From Leptospira ainazelensis (lineage in GTDB: Bacteria; Spirochaetota; Leptospiria; Leptospirales; Leptospiraceae): a stretch of 64,000 bases of DNA. A model generated the notes under the pieces. The model did no database searches and was not told where the DNA came from. It was given only the letters and a program-made list of their open reading frames with translations. The DNA is taken from the NCBI RefSeq assembly GCF_016918785.1, contig NZ_JAFFPT010000071.1:124001-188000 (forward strand). Reading direction: 5' to 3'. This document shows, piece after piece, positions 25,725 through 34,641 of this stretch. Within the stretch, counting starts at the first letter, position 1, and each line of letters begins with the position of its first letter. The translations under genes were made by a program, and so were the position numbers.

Positions 25725-26021
25725 CATCCTCAGAGCAAATTTTTCTCGCTCTCTTCCGATTCAATCGAAAGGAAAAATTGAATAGAGAAATCAAATCAAA
25801 AAAACCGCTCAGACAAAAAGTAGAAATCCATCCCTTCTAATTATCAATCTACAAGAATAAATATTATATTCTTCCTCAAACAAACTAAAGTTCAAATTAT
25901 TTGAATATTCAACTAATAGAATTTATTTATCAAACTCAGCTCCATCGTCTCTGAATTCTTCTTGCCCCAGATCTACCGACAAGAAAGGATAAGGCACTTT
26001 TTTCTAAAAAACGGAGGTAGA
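25725..26021. other. AT-rich upstream region of the cyclase operon
   Basis: About 300 nt of clearly AT-richer DNA without a convincing gene, holding the overlapping palindromes at 25891-25912 and, just before the next gene, a strong GGAGG ribosome-binding site at about 26011. It presumably contains the operon promoter, but no clear -35/-10 pair was assigned. Confidence 0.5.
25891..25912. promoter_or_regulatory. Overlapping palindromes, candidate operator
   Basis: TTCAAAT-T-ATTTGAA (25891-25905) is a perfect 7-bp dyad with one central base, and it overlaps TTGAATATTCAA (25901-25912), a perfect 12-bp palindrome. The stacked dyads lie about 110 nt upstream of the first gene of the flavoprotein-cyclase operon, a plausible site for a dimeric regulator. 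Confidence 0.4.
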
Positions 26022-26486
26022 ATGTTATCGCAGGAAGATTTAGGCGAAATGAACGGGCCCTTATCGATCAGTATCGCGACAAGAAACTCAAATCTCAAAC
26101 CGCATTTCGCAAGGGCTTTTGGAATTCGATGGAATGAGGAACAGAGACTGATAACGGTATTAGTCCCGAAAGTTGTAGCTCAAACTTGTTTAGAAGATAT
26201 CCAAGACAACGGACTGATCGCAACAACCGTAGCTCACATGTCCTCTTTTAAAACCAGACAGTTCAAAGGAACGGTACAACAAATCAACGAATGTTCGGAT
26301 GCGGATTACGAGTTGATGCAAAAAATCCGAGAGGCCGGATCCGAGACGAGCAAGATGTTCTTTGGTCCGAATGCCGGAGAAGGTTGGGGAAAATACATTC
26401 TAAAACCCGCAGTGGCAATCACGTTTGAACTTTCCGAACTTTTTGAACAATCGCCCGGAGCCAAGGCAGGAGAAAAACTAAAATGA
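26022..26486 (+). CDS. Pyridoxamine 5'-phosphate oxidase-like split-barrel protein
   Basis: A 154-residue protein with the FMN-binding split-barrel look: GPLSISIATRNSNLKPHFARAFGIRWNEEQRLITVLVP, then a later GEGWGKYILKPAVAITFELSELFEQSPG. The true start is the ATG at 26022, which has GGAGG 7 nt upstream; 20 upstream in-frame codons are excluded. It overlaps the next gene by 4 nt. Whether it binds FMN, F420 or haem is unknown. Confidence 0.7.
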   Translation: MLSQEDLGEMNGPLSISIATRNSNLKPHFARAFGIRWNEEQRLITVLVPKVVAQTCLEDIQDNGLIATTVAHMSSFKTRQFKGTVQQINECSDADYELMQKIREAGSETSKMFFGPNAGEGWGKYILKPAVAITFELSELFEQSPGAKAGEKLK

Positions 26487-26887
26487 CCTTAGAAGAGATT
26501 CAACCTTGTTTGCAAGGAGTGGTTCCGAGTATCATGGTAACCTCGTCCAAAGACGGAATTCCGAACGCAACGATCGTAAGTCAGGTTTATCAAGTGGACG
26601 AGACTCACGTCGCAATCTCCAACCAATTCTTCGGGAAAACTCATAAAAACGCCGTGGAAAATCGACACGCAGTTCTTCAAGTTTTGAACCCTGAAAATCT
26701 AGAGCCGTGGATCTTAGAAATTTATTATCAAAGAACTGAAACCGAAGGCGATCTATTCGACGCAATGGAAATGCAACTGGAAGCCATCGCATCCATGTCC
26801 GGAATGAGCGACGTATTCAAACTCAAAGCGGCTGATATCTTCGAAGTTCGTTCCGTAAGCAATCTCGCCGAAGCGAAGGAGATCTAA
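26483..26887 (+). CDS. Pyridoxamine 5'-phosphate oxidase family protein
   Basis: A 134-residue split-barrel flavin-binding-type protein (IMVTSSKDGIPNATIVSQVYQVDETHVAISNQFFGKTHKNA, then VLNPENLEPWILEIYYQRTETEGDLF). These are hallmark strands of the PNPOx-like family. It overlaps its upstream neighbour by 4 nt and ends 2 nt before the cyclase gene, so the three are one translational unit and may sense or handle a cofactor for the cyclase (inference). Confidence 0.75.
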   Translation: MTLEEIQPCLQGVVPSIMVTSSKDGIPNATIVSQVYQVDETHVAISNQFFGKTHKNAVENRHAVLQVLNPENLEPWILEIYYQRTETEGDLFDAMEMQLEAIASMSGMSDVFKLKAADIFEVRSVSNLAEAKEI

Positions 26888-26889
26888 TC

Positions 26890-28161
26890 GTGCCGAACGA
26901 TCAGGAGATCGAAAATTTTAAAAAACAATTCGTAGAAAACCAAAAGGGTATCGAAGAATTAAACCAGAAACTTCATCGTAAAACGAGAGAGGTCGAGATC
27001 ATCCAATCCATTTCAGCTGAAATTTTGAACACGCTCGATCTGGATCAAATTTTCGAAAGAATTATGAAAGTGATGGATGAGGTTTTCGGTTTTAAGCACG
27101 CCCTGATCCTGATGGTCCAAGAAGGATTAGAGATTCTGAAAGTAGTCGCAAGCCGGGGTTACGAAGAAGTAGGGATCGGAGCCAAGGTGGAATTCGGACA
27201 GGGAGTGATCGGCGTCGTAGCAAAAAGAAAAAAAATCATGCGTATGGTCGGAATTTCCACGCAAATGCGTTATGCGGGACAGGTCGGTCAATCCATGGGT
27301 ATGGAAGAAAAAAAAATCGAACTCCCCGGTTTGAAAGACGCCAAAAGTCAGATCGCAATTCCGCTTCTTGTCAAGGAAAGACTGCTCGGAGTATTCGCGG
27401 TGGAAAGTTCCGAGATGAACGCCTTCAAGTTGTTAGACGAAATGATTTTGAGCATCGTAGGAAACCAAATTGCGGTCGCGATCGAAAACGCAGCCGCTTA
27501 TCACACACAACAACAACTCTCGGAGGCCTACAGCCGTTTTGTTCCCAAGGAAACGCTCGCGCTTTTAAGCAAACGATCGATCTTAGAAACCCAACTCGCC
27601 GACCAAACGGAAGGTCTGATGACGGTGATGTTTTCCGACATTCGAGGGTTTACGACTCTTTCCGAAAAAATGACTCCGAGCGAAAACTTCCGTTTTATCA
27701 ACGACTATCTCGGAATGATCGCACCCGTGATCCGAGAACACCACGGTTTTATCGATAAGTTTATCGGAGACGCGATCATGGCGATTTTTCCGACTCGTGC
27801 CGAAGACGCGATTGAAGCCGCCTTAGCGATGAGGAAAACGTTACGGAAATTCAATGAGATCAGAAAAAACCAGGACCAAGAGGCCGTCGATATCGGAATC
27901 GGAATTCATACCGGTCATCTGATGCTGGGAATCATCGGACACGAAAATCGGATGGAATGTACGGTCATCGGAGACAGTGTCAATCTTGCCTCCCGAATCG
28001 AAGGTCTGACTAAACAATTCGGATGTCCGATTGTTGCGAGCGAAGTTACCATCGCGTCTTTAAAAGACGCGAATCAATTTCCTTATGAATTTCTGGACGA
28101 AGTTACGGTAAAGGGAAAATCTCAGGCGGTCAAAATTTACAAAATTGAAAGTGAGAATTGA
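26890..28161 (+). CDS. GAF-domain class III nucleotidyl cyclase, probable adenylate cyclase
   Basis: A 423-residue cytoplasmic protein: an N-terminal coiled coil (residues 1-35), a GAF domain (about 50-205) and a class III cyclase domain (about 230-423). Catalytic landmarks are MFSDIRGFTTLSE (metal Asp), IDKFIGDAIMAIFP (second Asp and the base-contacting Lys), and VIGDSVNLASRIEG (transition-state Asn and Arg). The base-selecting pair looks like Lys...Thr (ECTVIG), as in cyanobacterial adenylate cyclases. The start is GTG. It is coupled to two flavin split-barrel genes and its stop abuts that of guaA. Confidence 0.9.
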   Translation: MPNDQEIENFKKQFVENQKGIEELNQKLHRKTREVEIIQSISAEILNTLDLDQIFERIMKVMDEVFGFKHALILMVQEGLEILKVVASRGYEEVGIGAKVEFGQGVIGVVAKRKKIMRMVGISTQMRYAGQVGQSMGMEEKKIELPGLKDAKSQIAIPLLVKERLLGVFAVESSEMNAFKLLDEMILSIVGNQIAVAIENAAAYHTQQQLSEAYSRFVPKETLALLSKRSILETQLADQTEGLMTVMFSDIRGFTTLSEKMTPSENFRFINDYLGMIAPVIREHHGFIDKFIGDAIMAIFPTRAEDAIEAALAMRKTLRKFNEIRKNQDQEAVDIGIGIHTGHLMLGIIGHENRMECTVIGDSVNLASRIEGLTKQFGCPIVASEVTIASLKDANQFPYEFLDEVTVKGKSQAVKIYKIESEN

Positions 28162-29973
28162 TCATTCCCACTCAATCGTTCCCGGCGGTTTGTTCGTAAG
28201 ATCAAAAAAGACGTAACGAATCCCGGGAATTTTGAGAACTTCCGTTTTGATTTCCTTTAAGAGTTCCCGCTTCATCGGAAAGAAGTTCGCCGTCATCGCT
28301 TCCTGCGATTCCACGGGACGAAGTACAATACTTTTTTCGTTTTCTTTTTCTCCGATAGGAAGAAGCACGACCGGCATCTGCCAGATCTGATTGTAAAGCC
28401 CCGCTTTGAAGATCAAAGACTCTACGATAAAATCGGCTTCTCGGAGGAGATCGGAACACTTCTTATCCAGTTGCATTCCGGTAAAACGAAAGGTAAGATT
28501 TTTCACGTCCTTCTCAAAAGGAAGAAGAACAACACGATTGATAAAGGAAAACTGATTGGAAAGATGAGTCGCGACTCGATCCAGAGTTTTCCAATCCGTA
28601 TCGATATCGTTTAACACCGCGCAGTTGGAATAGGATCTACGATCGCCTTTTACACCCACACTCGCCACCGGAAGAATTTTTCCGGACAGCCCGCTTTGGG
28701 TCGAAAGATAGGAATCGATCTCTTTTTGATCTTCCTCCTTACTCGTCTTTTCCACCGCGAGCATACGAACCACAAGACCGGGACCGGGAAAAGGATGGCG
28801 CCCCACCCACTCCGGTTCCAAACCGAGAAGAACTCCGAGGTCGCGAACCTCGTCCTTATAAAGATCCCGAATCGGTTCGATGACTTTTCCTTCTTCGATG
28901 AGTTTTTGAATCGCTTCGACTCTGTTGTGATGAGTTTTGATCGTATGAGAATGTTTGGTTCCTCCGGATTCGATCGTGTCCGGATAGATCGTTCCTTGAC
29001 CGAGAAGCCAATCCCCGTGTTCCAGATCCAGTTCTTTGACGGCGCGATCCCTCGCTTCTAAAAAAAGATTTCCGACGATCTTTCTTTTTTCTTCCGGATC
29101 GGATTTCCCCTTTAGACTTTCGTAAAATAGATTCGATTCGTCTCTCACCGTTAGGTGAATATTTTGGGACTTGAGTTTTTCCTGAAGAGGAAGAACTTCT
29201 CCCTTTCTCATAAACCCGGTATCGATCAAAAAACCGAGAACTCTTTCGGTTCCAAGGGCTTTACAAAGAAGGAGATAGGAAACGGTGGAATCGACTCCGC
29301 CCGAGACGAGCATAAAAACCTTTTGTGCCGGTTTTACGGTCTCTTGGATTTCTTTGATTTTTTCTTTGAGGAATTGATCGATTCCCCAGGTGCGGGAAGC
29401 TCCGCAGATCTGAATAAAATTCTCCAGAAGAACTGAACCTTTTTCGCTATGACTCACTTCCGCGTGAAATTGAATTCCGAAAATTTTCTTCGAAGAATTT
29501 TCTACGACCGCATAACCGCAGTCTTTGGAAGACGCGATTCTTGAAAAACCGTCGGGAAGTTTTACAACCTCGTCCGCGTGATTCATCCAAACCTGTTCTC
29601 CACCCACAAAATTCTTCAATAAAGAATTTCCATTGGAAGAATGGAGCTCTAACGATGCAGGTCCGTATTCTCCCGTGCCGGAACGTTCTACAACTCCGCC
29701 CAAAAGTTTCATGATGAGTTGGTGGCCGTAACAGATTCCTAAAACGGGAATTCCGAGTTCAAAAAGTTTTGTCGTGATGGTCGGAGAATCCGGTTCGTAG
29801 ACGCTTTCGGGGCCTCCGGAAAGAATGATGCCGGCGTATTTTTGATAATTGGAAAGAGGTTCCTCGTTGGAAAGAATTTCCGTATAAGCACCGAGTCTTC
29901 GAATCCTGGATGCAATCAGGTGAGCATACTGCCCTCCGAAATCAACAACGGCAATTTTTTTTTGGATTTCCAT
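28162..29973 (-). CDS. guaA: GMP synthase (glutamine-hydrolysing)
   Basis: A 603-residue GuaA converting XMP to GMP. The glutaminase half has VVDFGGQYAHLIASRIRRL, LGICYGHQL (nucleophile Cys) and FGIQFHAEVSHS; the synthetase half has the P-loop LVSGGVDSTVSYLLL and GQGTIYPDTIESG, and the C-terminal dimerisation domain ends RYVFFDLTNKPPGTIEWE. The protein is longer than the usual 510-525 because of extra residues in the C-terminal half. The ATG at 29973 gives the normal N-terminus; 27 upstream in-frame codons are excluded. Confidence 0.96.
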   Translation of the reverse strand: MEIQKKIAVVDFGGQYAHLIASRIRRLGAYTEILSNEEPLSNYQKYAGIILSGGPESVYEPDSPTITTKLFELGIPVLGICYGHQLIMKLLGGVVERSGTGEYGPASLELHSSNGNSLLKNFVGGEQVWMNHADEVVKLPDGFSRIASSKDCGYAVVENSSKKIFGIQFHAEVSHSEKGSVLLENFIQICGASRTWGIDQFLKEKIKEIQETVKPAQKVFMLVSGGVDSTVSYLLLCKALGTERVLGFLIDTGFMRKGEVLPLQEKLKSQNIHLTVRDESNLFYESLKGKSDPEEKRKIVGNLFLEARDRAVKELDLEHGDWLLGQGTIYPDTIESGGTKHSHTIKTHHNRVEAIQKLIEEGKVIEPIRDLYKDEVRDLGVLLGLEPEWVGRHPFPGPGLVVRMLAVEKTSKEEDQKEIDSYLSTQSGLSGKILPVASVGVKGDRRSYSNCAVLNDIDTDWKTLDRVATHLSNQFSFINRVVLLPFEKDVKNLTFRFTGMQLDKKCSDLLREADFIVESLIFKAGLYNQIWQMPVVLLPIGEKENEKSIVLRPVESQEAMTANFFPMKRELLKEIKTEVLKIPGIRYVFFDLTNKPPGTIEWE

Positions 29974-30068
29974 TCCACCCTCGGAGAACTTTGATGCAGA
30001 CTCAGATTCCGGAAAAAGAATTTTCCTGGGTGAAAGATTGAAAAGTCTGGTCATGAAAGGAAGAATTC

Positions 30069-30470
<402 letters not shown>

Positions 30471-30486
30471 CGGAGCTTTTCTCAAA

Positions 30487-30753
30487 ATGGATTCAGTTAC
30501 TTTCTTAGGTTATATCGCTTCTCTTTTGACAACGGTTTCCTTTCTTCCTCAACTCATTCGAATCGTTATGGGGGGAAGCACAAAGGACATTTCAAGAAAC
30601 ATGTATCTCGTCTTTGTGATAGGCGTCGTGTTTTGGTTTGTCTACGGTTGTCTCAAACAGGACTTTCCGATCATACTCGCGAACATATTCACGTTTATTT
30701 TCACTTCGATCATTCTCTTTTTCAAATTGAGAAACGACGCGAAGGGAGAATGA
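30487..30753 (+). CDS. SemiSWEET sugar transporter (MtN3/PQ-loop)
   Basis: An 88-residue inner-membrane protein with one triple-helix bundle, the size of a bacterial SemiSWEET that works as a homodimer. Helix 1 carries the PQ motif in TVSFLPQLIRI, then STKDISRNMY and helix 2 with FVYGCLKQDFPIILAN, whose Trp-Asn-type pocket residues (FWFVYG, IILAN) match the family. A crystal structure of a Leptospira biflexa SemiSWEET is known. Glucose or another small sugar is the likely substrate. Confidence 0.9.
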   Translation: MDSVTFLGYIASLLTTVSFLPQLIRIVMGGSTKDISRNMYLVFVIGVVFWFVYGCLKQDFPIILANIFTFIFTSIILFFKLRNDAKGE

Positions 30754-30787
30754 GAAAATTTCAAACTTTTTTTTCTGTATTGTTTTT

Positions 30788-30830
30788 GTAAGAGTTCCTA
30801 CTTTTGGAACTTGTTACTTGCAAAAAGTAG
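30788..30830. repeat. Short repeat with GAGTTCC-core dyad and overlapping hairpin
   Basis: GTAAGAGTTCCTAC (30788-30801) resembles the dyad at 12814-12827 in core and layout. It is overlapped by a perfect 8-bp inverted repeat CTACTTTT/AAAAGTAG (30798-30805 and 30823-30830) and by an AGTTCC/GGAACT pairing, so several alternative stems can form. Confidence 0.4.
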
Positions 30831-31063
30831 AATTTTATGATAGAGCAAAGTCTCCCGGAGTTTCGTTTAACGGAGGATTGTCGTTGTTAAGATAAATATT
30901 TGCTAAAATTCAAACAAATTATGAGTGAGGCTCTGCAAATTTAGAGCGGATCACGGAGTTGCACTTCGACAATTTAAGAAAGCCGGGGGCGACTTTTTTG
31001 GTTTTTCATCTTCCTTAGTTTAGGATATTTTATATTTATATTATATCAAAACCAACATTTGAA

Positions 31064-31100
31064 TCAGTATGCGACCCAATATTTAGGATTCGCATACTGA
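31064..31100 (-). terminator. Hairpin terminator of the 208-residue lipoprotein gene
   Basis: An 11-bp perfect inverted repeat, TCAGTATGCGA (31064-31074) and TCGCATACTGA (31090-31100), with a 15-nt loop lies 8 nt past the stop codon of the minus-strand gene. The tail on the transcript (TTCAAATGTTGGTTTTG) is only moderately U-rich, so it is a probable rather than certain terminator. Confidence 0.55.
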
Positions 31101-31108
31101 GGTATAAC

Positions 31109-31735
31109 TTACTTAATGATTGAAATCCAATCAGATTCATTAAAAATTTCTTTAGCTTTCGCGAGCAAGTTTTGCTTGTCAGCATCTGAAGATTCTGATT
31201 TTTGCAAGGAACCTGCATATAGCAGACTTTGAGCATAAGTGCTTTCAGCCGTGGAAGTCAAAGTGTGAGCACGATTTCCAGAATCCACTCGAGACCAAGC
31301 AAGGTCATCCTGGCTTGAATTTGTCGTAAATTTTCCCGCATAAACGAATTCATTTTTATTCACTTTGATAGTAATTTTCGCAATCGAATCCTTATCTAGA
31401 TAATGAATCACAGGCGTGTCGTTTTGATTTTGCTTCGCCGCACCTGCTAAAAGAACTGTGTAGGTTCCAGGTTCCGCATTTATTAAGTAAACGTAACCGT
31501 TTGCAGCAAAATTACTTTGGAAAATTTTTGGAGTGGCTTTCTTTTCTTTTGGATCCGCTAACTTTACAAAGAGAACTTCGGATGCATCCTTTGAAAAAAA
31601 GGCAACCGGAGCTTGTAAAACGAAAGAAATAGCTATGATAGAAAGGTCAGCAGAACCTTTTTTCTTGAGAGTTTCCGGTAAAGAGACACAACCAACCATC
31701 GTCATCAAAGTTAAGAACACAATAAATCTTTTCAT
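31109..31735 (-). CDS. Putative lipoprotein, function unknown
   Basis: A 208-residue protein with a lipoprotein signal: MKRFIVFLTLMTMVGC, lipidated Cys at residue 16. The mature part has a beta-rich centre (NGYVYLINAEPGTYTVLLAGAAK, then IAKITIKVNKNEFVYAGKF) like a small Ig/transthyretin-type domain, and a helical C-terminus. I do not recognise the family. It is flanked by long intergenic regions and probably stands alone. Confidence 0.75.
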   Translation of the reverse strand: MKRFIVFLTLMTMVGCVSLPETLKKKGSADLSIIAISFVLQAPVAFFSKDASEVLFVKLADPKEKKATPKIFQSNFAANGYVYLINAEPGTYTVLLAGAAKQNQNDTPVIHYLDKDSIAKITIKVNKNEFVYAGKFTTNSSQDDLAWSRVDSGNRAHTLTSTAESTYAQSLLYAGSLQKSESSDADKQNLLAKAKEIFNESDWISIIK

Positions 31736-31950
31736 GTTTTCCTTAAGAATATTTTGAATTTTTTATCACATTTTTAGTGCGGCACTTTTCTTTCAAATAA
31801 AAATCTTTAACCATTCTAAAAACTAAATTGCCTGATTTGAATTACTTTTTCATAAAGTTCCCGTCCCAAATTTTTACATTGCAGATTATACTAAAAAGCT
31901 TGGAATGCACGTGAAACCTGCTACGAGATTTTTAAAATTTTATAGCTAAC

Positions 31951-34386
31951 TCATTCCATCTTTCGAATGATATGATCCGTATCATCCGAGATAAAAATAT
32001 TAATTCCATCGGACGTGATTCCATAAGGAGTCACAAAGGAAGCCGCAGTCGTCGCGGAGCCTGGACAGGGAGGTGCGGAATAGCGCACCCCCGATGTTGT
32101 TCCTATCTTTCCAATACACCCTGAAATCGTTTCCGTAGGATGCGGAGACGTAAGATCGATCGTTCGAATCAATCCGCTTCCTCCTTCCGTCACATAAAGC
32201 CTCTGACCGTCCGAGATAAGTCCCGTCGGCGCCGAAAACGCGGCTCCGATTCCAGTAGGCGCGTCATAAGAACCAGTAGTACCTCCAGCGATCACAGAAA
32301 GAGTAGAAAGTGAAAGATCCAATTTTACGATCGCGTCCGCGTTTGTGCTCGCAATAAAAAGTGTATTCCCTTGTAGATACAATCCTTTCGGAGCGTTCAA
32401 TCGGGTCGCAGTAGCGGAACCGTTTCCGATCCCCGCAAGACCCGTTCCTGCAATCGTAGACACACTTCCCGTTCTCTGGTCGATCCTTCGAATTCGATGA
32501 TTCGTAGTATCGGAAACATAAACTTTGACCCCGTCCACCGAAAGATGATTCGGCTTATTAAACCTTGCACCCGCGATCGGCCCATCCAGGAACCCGGAAA
32601 CGTTGGCGGGAACGATCGCCGTCTGTATTCCCGTTCCCAAATCGTATTTTACAATCGTAGAAGAATTCTCCCCACATGCGTAAACATACACTCCATCGGT
32701 GGCAACTCCTCTCACTTTGGAGAATGTAAAAAGATCGGAAACGTTTCTTGTGGAGATCTCTATTGCTCTCACTTTTCCGTTCATATAATCCGCAACAAAG
32801 ATATTCTTTCCGTCCGTGGTTATATGACTCGGATCGTCAAAAATTGAGGCATTTCCGATTCCATTGGCGTGACCGTTTGTGGCCAACTGCCCTGCGAAAA
32901 TAATTCCTCCGGTCAAAACTTCCATGTTTCCCGTTAGAAAAGAAAGATCTTTGAAAACGGAATTTCCTCCTGAGATCACTCCGCTTGTTCCCGTCTGGCA
33001 ATGAATTCTAACATCCGTTATATGGGAACTTACGATCGTTCCGTACATCATAGCGATCTTACAAAATTGTCCGGCCGGACTGGAAGTGACCTCCAAATGA
33101 AAAGTTTCCGAAGCGGCCAGACCCAGAGGCATCGTAAAAGTTCCGTTCGAATTGATATTCAGCGTATCGGAATTTACCGAATTCCTCAAGGTCAAAGTTC
33201 CGGATAAACCGGTGACGCTTCCTCCCACGCTGTATTGGTTGATACAAACGATCGATGGAGAGGAAACATGAGTCCCGCCTATGGTTCCCGATCCCGAGCT
33301 TACACTACAAAGTTGTAACGGCGAGGTTGGTTGACTGGAAACGGCTACGGCGTAGGTGGATCCGTCCGCAAGGGAGGTTGGAAATACAAACGTAGAACCG
33401 GACACCGTGATCTCGTCTCCTCCATTGTTCGTAAGTTTTAATCCGCTTCCGGTCAAACCCGTAACACTCCCGCCGACGGTATAAGAATTCGTCGAACAAT
33501 TGATCGCCACATTGGTGACATTGGATGAGGAAATCGATCCGCTTCCGTTAGAAATCGAACATGTCTGAGCCGGCGCCGTAGGTTGTGCGGAAACAGAAAC
33601 TGTATAAGCCGCCCCGCTCGCTACCGAAGTAGGAAAAACAAACGAGGTCCCGGAAGGGGCAATTTCATCACCTCCGTTATTTCTCAATTTCAAACCGGTT
33701 CCTAAAAGCCCGGAAATACCACCTCCAACGGAAAAAGAACTCGTAGAACAGGTCACGAGTACGTTCGTAATATTCGCCGAGACGATAGTTCCGGTTCCGT
33801 TGGAAACCGAACAAACCTGAGTGGGAGAAGACGGTTGTGTGGAAACGGAAACGGAGTAAGCTCCTCCACTCGCGATCGAAGTCGGAAAAATAAAGGAGGC
33901 GCCGGAAACGCCGATCAAATCCGTCCCGTTATTGAACAAAGTCAAACCGGAACCGGATAAACCGGTCACACTTCCGCTTACAGTATAAGAGGAGGAAGAA
34001 CAAACCACACGGACATCGGAAACGTCCCTCGCCGCAATCAAACCGGATCCATTGACGACGGAACAAGTCTGGTTTGGACCCGTGGGATTTGCAAGGACCG
34101 TCACGAGATAAGTTTTCTGGTTTTCTAGGAGAGTCTGAAATTTAAAATCCCCGCTTAAAAGAACGTCTAACGTTTCTCCCCCGTTCAATTGTAATCTAAG
34201 ACCTGTTCCGGTCAGACCTGAAATCGAACCCGAAACCGAAAAAGGACCGGGACCCACAACTGAAGTAATTGGAAATCCAAAAATACCTTTGAATGAAAGG
34301 CTCTGCTCGCCTCTATCTCCCAAACAACCTTGGAAAAAAATAAAAAATAAGACCGTTGCTACATTGGACAATCTAAAGAATTGCAT
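31951..34386 (-). CDS. Lipoprotein with five ~84-residue Cys-paired repeats and an NHL-type beta-propeller
   Basis: An 811-residue predicted surface or periplasmic lipoprotein. The signal ends FFQGC (Cys21). Residues 49-467 hold five tandem repeats of 83-85 residues, each opening like YTVGGSVTGLTGSGL and containing two conserved cysteines (TCS and VTC), so one disulfide per repeat is likely. Residues about 480-811 are NHL/six-bladed propeller repeats (LNAPKGLYLQGNTLFIAST, FNKPNHLSVDGVKVYVSDT, PYGITSDGINIFISDD). Similar low-complexity lipoproteins occur in Leptospira, but I know no function. Binding of a host or envelope ligand is a guess. Confidence 0.82.
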   Translation of the reverse strand: MQFFRLSNVATVLFFIFFQGCLGDRGEQSLSFKGIFGFPITSVVGPGPFSVSGSISGLTGTGLRLQLNGGETLDVLLSGDFKFQTLLENQKTYLVTVLANPTGPNQTCSVVNGSGLIAARDVSDVRVVCSSSSYTVSGSVTGLSGSGLTLFNNGTDLIGVSGASFIFPTSIASGGAYSVSVSTQPSSPTQVCSVSNGTGTIVSANITNVLVTCSTSSFSVGGGISGLLGTGLKLRNNGGDEIAPSGTSFVFPTSVASGAAYTVSVSAQPTAPAQTCSISNGSGSISSSNVTNVAINCSTNSYTVGGSVTGLTGSGLKLTNNGGDEITVSGSTFVFPTSLADGSTYAVAVSSQPTSPLQLCSVSSGSGTIGGTHVSSPSIVCINQYSVGGSVTGLSGTLTLRNSVNSDTLNINSNGTFTMPLGLAASETFHLEVTSSPAGQFCKIAMMYGTIVSSHITDVRIHCQTGTSGVISGGNSVFKDLSFLTGNMEVLTGGIIFAGQLATNGHANGIGNASIFDDPSHITTDGKNIFVADYMNGKVRAIEISTRNVSDLFTFSKVRGVATDGVYVYACGENSSTIVKYDLGTGIQTAIVPANVSGFLDGPIAGARFNKPNHLSVDGVKVYVSDTTNHRIRRIDQRTGSVSTIAGTGLAGIGNGSATATRLNAPKGLYLQGNTLFIASTNADAIVKLDLSLSTLSVIAGGTTGSYDAPTGIGAAFSAPTGLISDGQRLYVTEGGSGLIRTIDLTSPHPTETISGCIGKIGTTSGVRYSAPPCPGSATTAASFVTPYGITSDGINIFISDDTDHIIRKME
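32986..34242 (-). repeat. Five in-frame tandem repeats of about 252 nt
   Basis: These bases encode the five consecutive repeat units of the lipoprotein (units of 85, 84, 84, 83 and 83 residues). Units 2, 3 and 4 are the closest to one another (NNGGDEI and FVFPTS motifs), and units 1 and 5 are the most diverged, the pattern expected from internal expansion by recombination. Confidence 0.75.
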
Positions 34387-34641
34387 TCATTTCTCCCAAA
34401 TCGCTGCTCCCCAAGCCTCCGTCATCCGCGTTAGTAAACTGGATTCATTCTAGTATTGGAAAACAAAGGATAGGATACTCGAAATCGGAAAATCTATAAA
34501 TTACTCTTATAAAGAGCAAATCCCTACTTTATAAGATTCCTATTTTACAGAAAGAGGTTGAAATTCTTCGTTCTTTATAAAAGGAAAACTCGGTTCTGGT
34601 GCCTTAGATCCGAACAAAAAGGCGTTTTATAGAAAGAATAT

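Larger units (their letters stand above)
30754..31108. other. Intergenic region of 355 nt with nested hairpins
   Basis: No gene is seen. It holds the GAGTTCC dyad at 30788-30801, an overlapping inverted repeat CTACTTTT...AAAAGTAG at 30798-30830, a GC-richer patch near 30947-30990 that looks unlike its flanks, and an 11-bp hairpin at 31064-31100. The composition is patchy and suggests decayed repeats. Confidence 0.5.

Noticed and set aside
25962..26021. Upstream start for the first PNPOx-like gene
   Set aside because: The internal ATG at 26022 has a strong GGAGG at proper distance and the upstream residues look non-coding.
29974..30054. N-terminal extension of GuaA by 27 residues
   Set aside because: GuaA proteins begin right at the IAVVDFGGQ strand; the ATG at 29973 has a GAGGGTGG ribosome-binding site.
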